A stretch of DNA of 22,795 nt, taken from positions 1 through 22,795 of the forward strand of contig JAPLNJ010000836.1 in the NCBI GenBank assembly GCA_026692885.1, given 5' to 3'. The notes under the pieces are model-generated. The model was not told the DNA's origin and made no database searches. It saw nothing but the letters and a program-made list of their open reading frames with translations. This document shows, piece after piece, positions 1 to 7,470 of the stretch. The position numbers were made by a program, and so were the translations under genes. The first letter of the stretch is position 1; every line of letters begins with the position of its first letter. Origin of the DNA: Planctomycetota bacterium (GTDB taxonomy: Bacteria; Planctomycetota; Planctomycetia; Pirellulales; Pirellulaceae).

Positions 1-94
1 GTCGGGCTGGTGGGATAGGGGGCTTCGGGTTAGGCACAGGGCGGGAACACTCCCACCGACTTACGTCGGGAGCTTCTCGGGGGCGATCACGACA

Positions 95-168
95 CTGCTA
101 GCATTTCGCAACATTATGATCAAGGCCGTGCAGAGCCTTGATCATAACATTGCGCAAAACGCTAGCAG
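95..168. repeat. Long imperfect inverted repeat, TTGATC family
   Basis: Arms at 95-125 and 136-168 are near-perfect reverse complements around a loop of about 10 bases. Both contain the core TTGATCATAA and end in GCTAGCAG. A third copy of the arm recurs in direct orientation at 240-264. Related fragments, with CCTTGATC followed by a TTGCG-like sequence, occur near 1727, 11256 and 22521. This marks a dispersed repeat family rather than a local hairpin. Nothing in 1-94 reads as a gene; that stretch may be the edge of another repeat. Confidence 0.8.
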
Positions 169-175
169 CGGATCA

Positions 176-237
176 TCGTAACCCGACGCGTTAGCGAGGA
201 ACACGCCGCTCTTCCTCGCTGACGCTTCGGGTTGCGA
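176..237. repeat. Palindromic repeat, ACCCGAAGCGTCAGCGAGG family, copy 1
   Basis: Arms at 176-201 and 212-237 pair almost completely around a loop of about 10 bases. The same palindrome occurs at 1748-1808 and 21680-21740. In one frame it translates to a TRSVSEDE...ADA(S/L)GY type peptide, which produces spurious ORFs. It is a REP-like element of the kind I associate with Pirellulales genomes; that association is from memory. Confidence 0.8.
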
Positions 238-312
238 TGTGCAACGTTATGATCAAGGCCGTGCGGAGTATAACACGCACCTGCAAGGCCGTGAAACCCG
301 GCGCGCAAAGAA

Positions 313-342
313 ATCCCGTGAGGGGAAAGCCCCTCACGGGAT
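313..342 (-). terminator. Rho-independent terminator of the DUF1559 gene
   Basis: A 13-bp stem (313-325 with 330-342) closes on the 4-base loop AAAG. Read on the minus strand, the stem is followed by ATTTCTTT. It lies about 30 bases past the stop codon of the minus-strand gene that ends at 374. Stem, short loop, T-rich tail and position all fit an intrinsic terminator. Confidence 0.8.
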
Positions 343-373
343 CATGGAACTTACTTCTCAAATACTCAGCAGA

Positions 374-1513
374 CTACTGGATCTGCACGTTCTGTCCGTC
401 ATCTCGAATCGCCAACCGCAGCAGGACCGCCAAGTCCGTCGTCTGACTGATGAACTGTACCGAACCATCCGTCATACCGACCAACAAGCCGCCCGCGTGA
501 GCCGACTGCAACGGATTGTTCATCCCGCTCGTCGCGCGATCCTCAGCGCAACCCGGACCCAGAGCGGTGCCTCCAAGTACCCTCTTGTAGTTCGGACGAT
601 ACCGAACCGTGGTGATATTGAAACACACCCCAGACGCCGCTGCACTGGCCGCACTGCCCACGGGACTCACCAGCGGAACACGCGAGTAACCATTCGTGCC
701 GGTCAAGAAACCGCCAAAGGTTCCGGTAGATGGTGCTGCTCCCGAGGTGCTCCACCCAGGATCACCGTGATATTTTGTGGAATTGGTCGGATCACTATCC
801 TGCAACCAGTCCGATTGTTCTCCAACGATCATGGTATTCGACGTACCGTCCGTGCAGTTGGCGATGCCCATCTGCTCGAAGGCCGGCAGCATACCGCTCG
901 TCGTCAGGATACCGGTACCCACAGTCGCCTTAGCGCGATTGTCGTAGCTTCGAGTGGTTACCGGTGCTACGAGTGACGCATTCGCACCGGTGTAGTCCGG
1001 CGAGTTGTTTCGAATATCCGTACCACCAGAGATTCCAACATAGGTAGGCAACACGATTGGGCCCACTTGGGATTCCATGACTGGGATCGGACTGGACGGA
1101 CAACGCATGTACTCCGGCACCATCTTCGCCAAGGCACCACCAACTTGGACATCCATCAAAGTCGCGGTGAAGGGGGCAGTAGTGGCACCGGCGCGCTGCG
1201 TCGCAGCAATCTTGTCATAGATGTTCCGCCCTTCAGTGAACGGCAAGGTGCCGTACAACCAGGACGGACCATACGCGGGTGCGCTCCATAGCCCCGAGTG
1301 CATGGCACCCATGGGGAACGTCTTGTACGTGTCGTGATAGTTCTGCAAACTCAACGCAATGTTGTGCAGGTTGTTATTGCATTGGGTCCGGCGGGCCGCT
1401 TCGCGGGCGGCTTGGATCGCAGGCAACAACAGAGCAACCAAAATCCCGATGATCGCGATGACCACCAACAGTTCCACGAGGGTAAACCCGTGTCCGACCG
1501 ACCTTCTTCGCAT
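374..1513 (-). CDS. DUF1559 domain prepilin-like protein
   Basis: This is a planctomycete DUF1559 protein of 379 residues with a type IV prepilin N-terminus. The leader is short (MRRRSVGHG) and is followed by [20 protein letters not shown]. Cleavage would fall after Gly9, with Glu at mature position 5. The hydrophobic helix covers about residues 10-32. The family tail H-x9-DG is present at His339-Gly350. The start at 1513 is preferred over the upstream ATG at 1573, because AAGGA sits 7 bases before it and the prepilin leader then has normal length. Family members are thought to be secreted or surface pseudopilin-like proteins and are highly multiplied in planctomycetes; their function is unproven. 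The gene stands alone, with a candidate promoter upstream and a strong terminator downstream. No prepilin peptidase lies in the window. Confidence 0.93.
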   Translation of the reverse strand: MRRRSVGHGFTLVELLVVIAIIGILVALLLPAIQAAREAARRTQCNNNLHNIALSLQNYHDTYKTFPMGAMHSGLWSAPAYGPSWLYGTLPFTEGRNIYDKIAATQRAGATTAPFTATLMDVQVGGALAKMVPEYMRCPSSPIPVMESQVGPIVLPTYVGISGGTDIRNNSPDYTGANASLVAPVTTRSYDNRAKATVGTGILTTSGMLPAFEQMGIANCTDGTSNTMIVGEQSDWLQDSDPTNSTKYHGDPGWSTSGAAPSTGTFGGFLTGTNGYSRVPLVSPVGSAASAAASGVCFNITTVRYRPNYKRVLGGTALGPGCAEDRATSGMNNPLQSAHAGGLLVGMTDGSVQFISQTTDLAVLLRLAIRDDGQNVQIQ

Positions 1514-1614
1514 GGCATGTTCCTTGAAACAAGAGGGAGGAAAGAAGAAAAATTTGCGATCCCAAGTAGGCACGACCTAGAACAGGTCCACCCGGCCTGG
1601 AACCACTTGCCCTA

Positions 1615-1643
1615 ATCAGACCACTTTTTCGGCTGCCTGTCAA
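1615..1643 (-). promoter_or_regulatory. Candidate sigma-70 promoter for the DUF1559 gene
   Basis: On the minus strand a perfect TTGACA (plus positions 1638-1643) is followed after 17 bases by TCTGAT (1615-1620), which matches TATAAT at 4 of 6 positions. This would leave a 5' leader of about 95 bases before the start at 1513. The -10 box is weak, so this is only a candidate. Confidence 0.35.
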
Positions 1644-1717
1644 TAAGTTTCTTTGTGCGGCCAGGTTTTTTCTTGGACGATTTATACCCCTTGTGGTTGA
1701 CATTGACCCGTTTAACT

Positions 1718-1856
1718 GTAGGCCGGCCTTGATCGGAACGTTGCGCATTGTAACCCGAAGCGTCAGCGAGGACGAGCGGCGCGTCCTCGCTGACGCTTTG
1801 GGTTACAATGATCCGCGGCTAGCGCCTTGCGTAACGAATCCGATCAAGGCCCCTAC
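1718..1856. repeat. Nested composite palindrome, two repeat families together
   Basis: The inner palindrome pairs 1748-1773 with 1783-1808 (ACCCGAAGCGTCAGCGAGG family). The outer arms around 1718-1747 and 1827-1856 carry the CCTTGATCGGAACGTTGCG core and its inverse, and both end in GTAGG-like sequence. The arrangement is symmetrical, so the whole unit of about 139 bp looks like one mobile or REP-like module. It lies in the upstream gap of the DUF1559 gene. Confidence 0.75.
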
Positions 1857-1875
1857 AAGCCCCACGACTCTTCCG

Positions 1876-2134
1876 CCCCGTAGGGGCAAAACAAATCACC
1901 CCAGGGCATAGCGTCGCGGCGACAGCCGCAGAGCGACGCCCTGGGTACGGTTTCGATTCAGCACGGTAGCCCTGAAAGGGCGAAACAAATCGATTCATCC
2001 CACACGCTCGACTAAGGCTTGTTTCGCCCCTTCAGGGCTGGTGTTCTTGATACTCCCCTAACCCAGGGCGGCGCTACGCGGCTAACGCCGCTCCGCTCTT
2101 CCCTGGGCTGATTTGTGGCTGCCCCTATCGGGGC
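1876..2134. repeat. Triple-nested inverted repeat field
   Basis: Three pairs of arms are nested symmetrically. The outer pair is 1876-1906 with 2100-2134 (GGGGCA...CAAATCA...CCCAGGG). The middle pair is about 1900-1945 with 2061-2106 (bounded by CCAGGGC and GCCCTGGG). The inner pair is 1967-1988 with 2019-2041 (AGCCCTGAA...GGGCGAAACAA). No reading frame here looks coding. The field fills the space between the DUF1559 gene and the 3' end of the Uma2 gene. Confidence 0.75.
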
Positions 2135-2153
2135 GAAAACTTGAGTTCACTGT

Positions 2154-2966
2154 TCAAACGCTTCGCGACGTCGCAGGGGCTTCGGGCGAAGCTCGGCGTG
2201 CCAGTTCCGCACGCAGACGGGCTAATTCGGCTTCGGCTGCTCGGCGCGATTCGGCTTCGCGATCCGCCCGTTCCGTCTCCTCCCGCCGAGCTTGGGCTTC
2301 GCGATCCGCCCGCGCCGTTTCCTCCTGCCGAGCTTGGGCTTCGCGATTCGCCCGTTCTGTCTCCTCCCGCCGAGCCCGAACTTCGCGTTCCGCCCGTTCC
2401 GTCCGTGTCAGCAGCATCTCACCCGTGTCCCGGCGATAGAACCGCAGCCGATTCTCGACCATCACCAGCCTCAGTCCCAACTCCTCGCTCTCCAGTCCGC
2501 CCGCGGAGTCCGGTTCGATTCGCACGTAGCTATCGCCCACCAATCGATGGCCTTGCAGCGGCGGATCCAGGTAATCCTGGGTCGGATCGAAGAGGAAGTA
2601 CTCCTTGACCCCCAGCTGCGCATAGAGTTCCGGCTTGTCCAGGGTATCCTTGCGCCGGGTCTTCTTCGAAGTCGTCTCGATCACCACGTCCGGCGCTTTG
2701 CCCTCGATCCAGGTCTTATACACCCGGCGTTTTTTCGGAGCGAGTCCTTTGGCCACGAAGGCGTCGGGCACGACGAATCGGCGTGGATTCCCTTGCTCGT
2801 GGTACACCAGCAGGTTCCCCGACACGTAGACCCGCTGACCCTGGTAGAAGTCCTGCAGCACCTGGATGTGTTCGACCATCTCCTCGCGATGTTCGTCCGT
2901 CTCGCCCATAGGTTTGCCGTCCGATTCGGGATAGGTGACGTGTGTGATGTTGATGACTGAGCTCAT
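2154..2966 (-). CDS. Uma2-family (DUF820) PD-(D/E)xK protein with coiled-coil tail
   Basis: This 270-residue protein has an Uma2/DUF820 domain at about residues 25-180. The PD-(D/E)xK-like core is visible: VPDAF (Asp68), PDVVIETTSKK (Asp93, Glu97) and KPELYAQLGVKEYFLFD (Lys111). The family is nuclease-like by fold, but the biological role is not established, and it is very abundant in cyanobacteria and planctomycetes. Residues 185-258 form a highly charged Arg/Glu/Ala coiled coil with three near-identical 14-residue units. I chose the start at 2966 because AGGAGGA lies just upstream; an in-frame ATG at 2996 would overlap the preceding gene's stop. It follows the DUF1080 gene by 26 bases, so the two are probably cotranscribed. 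Confidence 0.88.
   Translation of the reverse strand: MSSVINITHVTYPESDGKPMGETDEHREEMVEHIQVLQDFYQGQRVYVSGNLLVYHEQGNPRRFVVPDAFVAKGLAPKKRRVYKTWIEGKAPDVVIETTSKKTRRKDTLDKPELYAQLGVKEYFLFDPTQDYLDPPLQGHRLVGDSYVRIEPDSAGGLESEELGLRLVMVENRLRFYRRDTGEMLLTRTERAEREVRARREETERANREAQARQEETARADREAQARREETERADREAESRRAAEAELARLRAELARRASPEAPATSRSV
2241..2366 (-). repeat. 42-bp tandem repeats inside the Uma2 gene
   Basis: Three consecutive 42-bp units encode EETERANREAQARQ, EETARADREAQARR and EETERADREAESRR (residues 201-242). The repeat is conserved at DNA level, which suggests recent slippage or duplication. Confidence 0.8.
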
Positions 2967-2992
2967 GTCGGCTCCTCCTGCCTGATCAGAAA

Positions 2993-3994
2993 TCACAGCT
3001 TTTCGACCACCCAGATATTGCGATACCGTAGCGGGCAGCCGTGGTTCTGCAAGTAGACCGGTCCAGGGTTCAGCCCGGGGCCGACGGGCGCTGCGGTGGT
3101 CGAACGATTGCCAGGAAGTTCCACGTGGTCGTGAATCAAGACCCCGTTATGCCGCACGGTCATCCGAGGATTCGACACCAGCTTCCCTTCGGCATCGGAC
3201 TTGGCGGCGGTGAAGTCGATGTCGTAGGTCTGCCAAGAAAGGGGAGGGAAACATAGGTTCAGAGCGGGAGATGCCACAGAATAGATCCCACCGCACTCGT
3301 TGTCCTTCGGTTCCAGGCCGAAGGAGTCCAGGATTTGCACCTCGTACCGGCCTTGGGCGTAAAGCCCGCTGTTGCTCCGGCCCTGGCCCCGATCTTCCGG
3401 CTGGTAGGCCAGGCGAAATTCGAAATGAAGCGAGTGATCGCGGAACGTCTTCTTGCTCGTGGTGCCTTCCATCAACAGGCCATCGTCGGTCAAGCGTCCG
3501 TCTTTCCAGTTCTCCAGACTCGCCGGTGAACCGTCGAACAGGACGGTGGCACCGACGGGGGGTTTTTGCCCCAGGGTGGGACTCTTGCGAACGACTTTTT
3601 CCAGTTTACCCAGTTGCTTGCCGTCCGGGTCCCAGACGGTCAGCATTCCGTCCTTGAGCGTGGCGGCGCCGTGTTCGCTCTTCAATTTGACGGCTCCGTC
3701 TACGAGTTCACCTTGGGCGCGAACAGGAGCCTCTTTATTCCAGCCGTCACCAGGCAGGCCCCCTACGTAGGAGACTCCCTGGAACTTGCCCTTACCCAAG
3801 GCAATCATTTGCACGCCGATCTTCGCAGGACCGTCGGCGGTGTTCAGTTGGCCTGCGTATTCGCCCTGATAGGCAAAATCTGCGTCGACTTTGTTTGGGT
3901 CGGTATATTTCTGTCCCTCGGCCAGAGCCCACGCGGGGAGTAATCCGACCAGCAAACCGGCCAGCGTGGCGAGTTCATAACGACGTGTCAGCAT
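2993..3994 (-). CDS. Secreted DUF1080 (3-keto-disaccharide hydrolase-like) protein
   Basis: This 333-residue protein starts with a signal peptide (LAGLLVGLLPAWALA, probable cleavage after Ala25), so it acts outside the cytoplasm. Residues 26-145 are an unassigned N-terminal part. Residues 148-331 form a DUF1080 concanavalin-like beta-sandwich with characteristic strings: GRSNSGLYAQGRYEVQILDS, ECGGIYSV, LSWQTYDIDF and GPVYLQNHG. DUF1080 is common in planctomycetes and Bacteroidetes, and some members hydrolyse 3-keto-glycosides; the substrate here is unknown. An AAGGA site lies 7 bases before the ATG. The Uma2 gene follows by 26 bases. Confidence 0.9.
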   Translation of the reverse strand: MLTRRYELATLAGLLVGLLPAWALAEGQKYTDPNKVDADFAYQGEYAGQLNTADGPAKIGVQMIALGKGKFQGVSYVGGLPGDGWNKEAPVRAQGELVDGAVKLKSEHGAATLKDGMLTVWDPDGKQLGKLEKVVRKSPTLGQKPPVGATVLFDGSPASLENWKDGRLTDDGLLMEGTTSKKTFRDHSLHFEFRLAYQPEDRGQGRSNSGLYAQGRYEVQILDSFGLEPKDNECGGIYSVASPALNLCFPPLSWQTYDIDFTAAKSDAEGKLVSNPRMTVRHNGVLIHDHVELPGNRSTTAAPVGPGLNPGPVYLQNHGCPLRYRNIWVVEKL

Positions 3995-4028
3995 GGTGGT
4001 GTCCTTGGGTGCAAGAGGGTATGACCAA

Positions 4029-4087
4029 GTAGGTCAGGCTTTCCAGCCTGACTTTCAACAAATGTCAGCCTGGAAAGGCTGACCTAC
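4029..4087. repeat. Inverted pair of AGGTCAGGCT repeats
   Basis: Two 24-bp copies (4029-4052 and 4064-4087) face each other and each is internally palindromic (CAGGCTTTCCAGCCTG type). The right copy ends 2 bases from the flotillin stop codon. The left copy lies about 35 bases upstream of the DUF1080 start. The structure could stop or slow transcription between these two minus-strand genes. The same family recurs three times at 7365-7455. Confidence 0.8.
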
Positions 4088-4089
4088 TA

Positions 4090-5097
4090 CTACGGCGCCG
4101 TCTGGCTGCTGGTGAACGTACCGCGGCGGAAAGCGTCGGCCAGGGCCAAGGGCACCTCGGCTTCGGCCAGCACCAGTCGCGCCCGGTTCTCGGCGACTTT
4201 GGCGCGGTTCTCCTGTTCGGTGGCCACCGCTTCCGCCTGATGCCCGGCGGCTTCCGCTTGGCGTTTGCGAGTGTCGGCTTCCGCCTGATCCGCCTGCAAC
4301 CTCGCCCCGATGTTCTCGCCCACGTCGATGTCGGCGACGTCGATCGACACGATCTCGAAGGCCGTTTGCGAATCCAGCCCGCGGGCGAGCACGGCTTTCG
4401 TGATCCGATCCGGGTTGGCCAAGACCTCTTTGTGCGTGTTGGAGGAGCCGATGGCCGTGATGATGCCTTCGCCCACGCGAGCGATGACCGTCTCCTCCGT
4501 GGCCCCGCCAATCAATTGTTCGATGTTGGTCCGCACGGTCACACGAGCGCGGACTCGCAATTCCACGCCGTTCTTGGCAATCGCGCTGAGTGTCGTCTTG
4601 CCGCTGCGCTGCGGATCCGGGCAATCGATCACCTGGGGATAAACGCTGGTCTGCACGGCGCCCAACACATCCCGTCCCGCCAAATCGATGGCCGCAGCAC
4701 GGTCAAAGTCCAGGTCGATGTTGGCCCGGTGTGCGGCGATGATAGCCCGCATCACTTTCATCACGTCGCCGCCGGCCAGGTAGTGCGCCTCCAGCCGCGC
4801 GGTGCTGATCCCGGTTCGCCGGTCGATGCTCAAGCCGGACTGCACCGCCATCACCTTGGCCGTCAGGATGACGGTCGGCCGGACTTGACGGAAACCCATG
4901 CCGATCAGACTGAGCATGCTCACGTCGGCACGGGACATGAACGCTTGAAACCAGAGTTTCCCATAGGCTGCCGCGACGATGAAGAACACGACGACCATCA
5001 ATGCGGCGATGGCACAGACGCCGAGCACCACCATGATGAACCAACCCATCGACTGTTCGCCATCGGCCGCCAACAAGTAGGGGAGGGTCTTGAGCAT
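4090..5097 (-). CDS. floA: Flotillin-like protein FloA
   Basis: This 335-residue protein matches the FloA (YqfA) family in length; the Bacillus protein has about 330 residues. A single membrane segment at about residues 18-44 is followed by [20 protein letters not shown], then a conserved SPFH-like region with INIE-type strings ([20 protein letters not shown]) and [20 protein letters not shown]. The Ala/Glu-rich C-terminal helix covers about residues 265-320. FloA organises functional membrane microdomains. I chose the start at 5097 because AAGGA lies 7 bases upstream; the ATG at 5151 has no comparable site. The gene is monocistronic or weakly linked to the DUF1080 gene downstream, and a repeat pair separates them. 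Confidence 0.93.
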   Translation of the reverse strand: MLKTLPYLLAADGEQSMGWFIMVVLGVCAIAALMVVVFFIVAAAYGKLWFQAFMSRADVSMLSLIGMGFRQVRPTVILTAKVMAVQSGLSIDRRTGISTARLEAHYLAGGDVMKVMRAIIAAHRANIDLDFDRAAAIDLAGRDVLGAVQTSVYPQVIDCPDPQRSGKTTLSAIAKNGVELRVRARVTVRTNIEQLIGGATEETVIARVGEGIITAIGSSNTHKEVLANPDRITKAVLARGLDSQTAFEIVSIDVADIDVGENIGARLQADQAEADTRKRQAEAAGHQAEAVATEQENRAKVAENRARLVLAEAEVPLALADAFRRGTFTSSQTAP

Positions 5098-5307
5098 CGG
5101 GGATTCCTTTATGTTGATTGGCGCGGAAGGGCGCTGCATGTTCCGAAACACTACTGAAGATGATAGCGTATCGGGGACGGGGGCAACAACTACCTGGGAA
5201 GTGTCGCAACTTCAAAGACGGTTGACTGTGGCCAGCGTGATGCGGTAGGCTATAGACCAATCTGCGCCGTTGCTTCCGACGGCGTCCAACGCTGAATTGA
5301 ACATCGC

Positions 5308-6075
5308 ATGTTGGCTAAACGAGTGATTCCTTGCCTGGATGTAAAGCGGGGTCGGGTCGTCAAAGGGACGAACTTCGTCAAGCTGCGCGATGCCGGCGAC
5401 CCGGTGGAAGTGGCGGCCCGATACGAAGCGGAGGGTGCGGACGAGTTGGTGTTCCTCGACATCACGGCCAGTCACGAAGAACGCAGCATCATGATTGACA
5501 TCGTGCGCCGGACCGCCGAGCAAGTGTTTATGCCGCTGACGGTCGGCGGCGGCGTGCGCACCATCGACGACATCCGCGACTTGCTGAACGCGGGCAGCGA
5601 TAAGGTCTCCATCAACTCGGCGGCCTGCCGCAATCCCGAATTCGTGCGCGAGGCGGCTCGGCGGTTCGGCAGCCAATGCATCGTGGTGAACATCGATCCC
5701 AAGCGGGTCCAGCGGCAGGGGCGGGAAGTCTGGGAAGTCCATATCAACGGAGGGCGGCTGCCCACCGGCCTGGAAGCGGTAGCCTGGGCGTGCCAGGTCG
5801 AGGCACTGGGAGCCGGTGAGATCGTCCTGACCAGCATGGATTGCGACGGCACGAAGGATGGTTACGATTTAGAGATCACCGCCGCCGTCAGCGCCGCGGT
5901 GTCGATCCCGGTGGTGGCCAGCGGCGGTGCCGGACGCCCGGAACATTTGGCCGACGCCATTCAGATTGGCCACGCCGACGCCGCTTTGGCCGCGAGCATT
6001 TTTCACTACGGCGAATACTCCATCCAAGAAACGAAACGAATCATGGCAGCCCGGGGTATCCCGGTCCGGTTATAA
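5308..6075 (+). CDS. hisF: Imidazole glycerol phosphate synthase cyclase subunit HisF
   Basis: This 255-residue protein has the full HisF length. It is the cyclase half of IGP synthase, which turns PRFAR plus ammonia from HisH into imidazole glycerol phosphate and AICAR in histidine biosynthesis. The two catalytic aspartates are present: Asp11 in CLDVKRG and Asp130 in VVNIDPKR. The phosphate-binding loops TVGGGVR and ASGGAG are intact. No other his gene is adjacent, so histidine genes are dispersed here. There is no strong ribosome-binding site. TTGACT at 5222-5227 could be a -35 box, but no convincing -10 follows it. The gene is transcribed away from floA. Confidence 0.97.
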   Translation: MLAKRVIPCLDVKRGRVVKGTNFVKLRDAGDPVEVAARYEAEGADELVFLDITASHEERSIMIDIVRRTAEQVFMPLTVGGGVRTIDDIRDLLNAGSDKVSINSAACRNPEFVREAARRFGSQCIVVNIDPKRVQRQGREVWEVHINGGRLPTGLEAVAWACQVEALGAGEIVLTSMDCDGTKDGYDLEITAAVSAAVSIPVVASGGAGRPEHLADAIQIGHADAALAASIFHYGEYSIQETKRIMAARGIPVRL

Positions 6076-6160
6076 TTCGGAGCCTACATCCATCCTAGCT
6101 ACCACAAAGCGGTTCGACGCAACCGCCGGAACTCCCAGACAGCCTGGGGGAGAGAGAACC

Positions 6161-7351
6161 ATGGCCAGCACAGAACAAGTCGACAAAACGGCGCGAGTCG
6201 AAACGAAATCCGAGGAAGAGGCCCGGCTCGCCCGGTTCCTACACAAGAAAAAGGAATTGGAAGTTGATAAGTACTTCCGGGCCCTGGTGAAAGCCGAGGG
6301 CAGCGACTTGCACATGAAGGTTGGGAAGCCGCCCTGCGTCCGCGTGAAAAACGAGTTGCGACCGCTGAATCGGCCGCCCATCGACGACGAGGAGATGACC
6401 CGCCTGCTGGTCCCCATGTTGGACGACCGGAACTTGAAGATCTTCGACGACGAAGGGGGCGCGGATTTCGCTCATACCTGTGAGGTGGACGGTGTGACCT
6501 GGCGGTTTCGCGTCAACCTGCTTCAGCAGCTGGGACATATGGGCCTGGTGGCCCGCCGCGTGAACAACAAGATCCCGGACTTCGCGGGTCTGTACCTGCC
6601 GCCGTCGATCGAGTCGCTGTGTAACTACGATCAAGGCATGGTCCTGCTGGCCGGCGTGACCGGTTCGGGCAAGAGCACGACGATCGCGTCCATGCTCAAC
6701 TACGTCAACCAGCGGGAACGGGTCCATATCCTGACGCTGGAAGATCCGATCGAATTCGTGTTCACGGAGGAAAAGGCGTTGATCAATCAACGCGAGATCG
6801 GCATGGATGTGAAGGACTTCAAGATCGCCATGAAGCATGCCGTGCGTGAAGATCCGGACATCATGCTGGTGGGCGAAATGCGTGACGAGGAAACGTTCAT
6901 GACAGCCATCCACGCCGCGGAGACCGGACATTTGGTGTTCGGGACGGTGCATGCCTCCAGCGCCTCGTCCACGATCGGCCGAATTCTCGACTTGTTCCCC
7001 GAACAAATGCACGGCGCTATCCGCAGCGCCGTGGCGTTCAATATGCGGGGGATCGTGGCCCAAAAGCTGCTGAAGTCAATCAAACCGGGACTCGCCCGCG
7101 TGCCGACCGTCGAAATCATGATCTTCACCACGATGATCAGGAAACTGGTGCTCGAGGGGCAGGACCACAAACTGCCCGACGCCATCCGGATCGGAGCCGA
7201 AGATGGCATGCAGGATTTCACCATGAGCCTGAAGGATCTGGTCGACAAGGAATTGATCGATCGGCCCACGGCCTTCTCCGTGGCGCCCAATCCGGAAGCC
7301 TTGAAAATGGCCTTGAAGGGCATCGCCGCCACGGCGTCGGCGATGCTCTAA
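6161..7351 (+). CDS. pilT: PilT-family type IV pilus retraction ATPase
   Basis: This 396-residue hexameric motor ATPase has all motifs intact: Walker A GVTGSGKST (165-173), Asp box LEDPIEF (193-199), Walker B DPDIMLVGEMRD (231-242) and His box TGHLVFGTVHAS (255-266). The C-terminal PilT-type segment includes AIRIG and GMQDFTMSL. It lacks the GspE/PilB zinc cysteines. I chose ATG 6161 because GGGGAG lies upstream; the same frame is open back to 5927 but there overlaps hisF. In planctomycetes this class may serve type IV pili or a pseudopilus. No pilin, PilC or PilM-Q gene lies next to it. Next downstream is a degenerate PilB-like gene, separated by three short repeats. Confidence 0.92.
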   Translation: MASTEQVDKTARVETKSEEEARLARFLHKKKELEVDKYFRALVKAEGSDLHMKVGKPPCVRVKNELRPLNRPPIDDEEMTRLLVPMLDDRNLKIFDDEGGADFAHTCEVDGVTWRFRVNLLQQLGHMGLVARRVNNKIPDFAGLYLPPSIESLCNYDQGMVLLAGVTGSGKSTTIASMLNYVNQRERVHILTLEDPIEFVFTEEKALINQREIGMDVKDFKIAMKHAVREDPDIMLVGEMRDEETFMTAIHAAETGHLVFGTVHASSASSTIGRILDLFPEQMHGAIRSAVAFNMRGIVAQKLLKSIKPGLARVPTVEIMIFTTMIRKLVLEGQDHKLPDAIRIGAEDGMQDFTMSLKDLVDKELIDRPTAFSVAPNPEALKMALKGIAATASAML

Positions 7352-7364
7352 GTGTGGACGCCAA

Positions 7365-7455
7365 GTGGGTCAGGCTGTCCCGCCTGACTCCTGACCAACC
7401 AACGTCAGGCTGGAAGGCCTGACCTACATCCGTCAGGCTCGAAAGCCTGACCTAC
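7365..7455. repeat. Three AGGTCAGGCT-family repeats in the pilT leader gap
   Basis: Copies at 7365-7388, 7404-7427 and 7432-7455 share the CAGGCT...CCTGAC palindromic core. The first is inverted relative to the other two. The third ends 15 bases before the start codon of the PilB-like gene, so any transcript from pilT carries these hairpins directly upstream of translation. Confidence 0.8.
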
Positions 7456-7470
7456 GGGGTCTTTCGAACG

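Noticed and set aside
239..976. 245-codon plus-strand ORF
   Set aside because: Antisense to the DUF1559 gene and begins inside a repeat. Its Arg/Thr-rich composition is a shadow of the real frame.
1693..1911. Small plus-strand ORF with a TRSVSEDE-type peptide
   Set aside because: It is the translation of the palindromic repeat at 1748-1808, and the same peptide pattern appears at the other copies. No ribosome-binding site or conserved non-repeat part.
2292..2960. 222-codon plus-strand ORF opposite the Uma2 gene
   Set aside because: Complementary frame of a clearly recognised Uma2 domain with a good ribosome-binding site.
5222..5251. Candidate hisF promoter TTGACT / TAGGCT
   Set aside because: The -10 element matches only about half of the consensus and spacing is 18; too weak to list as a feature.
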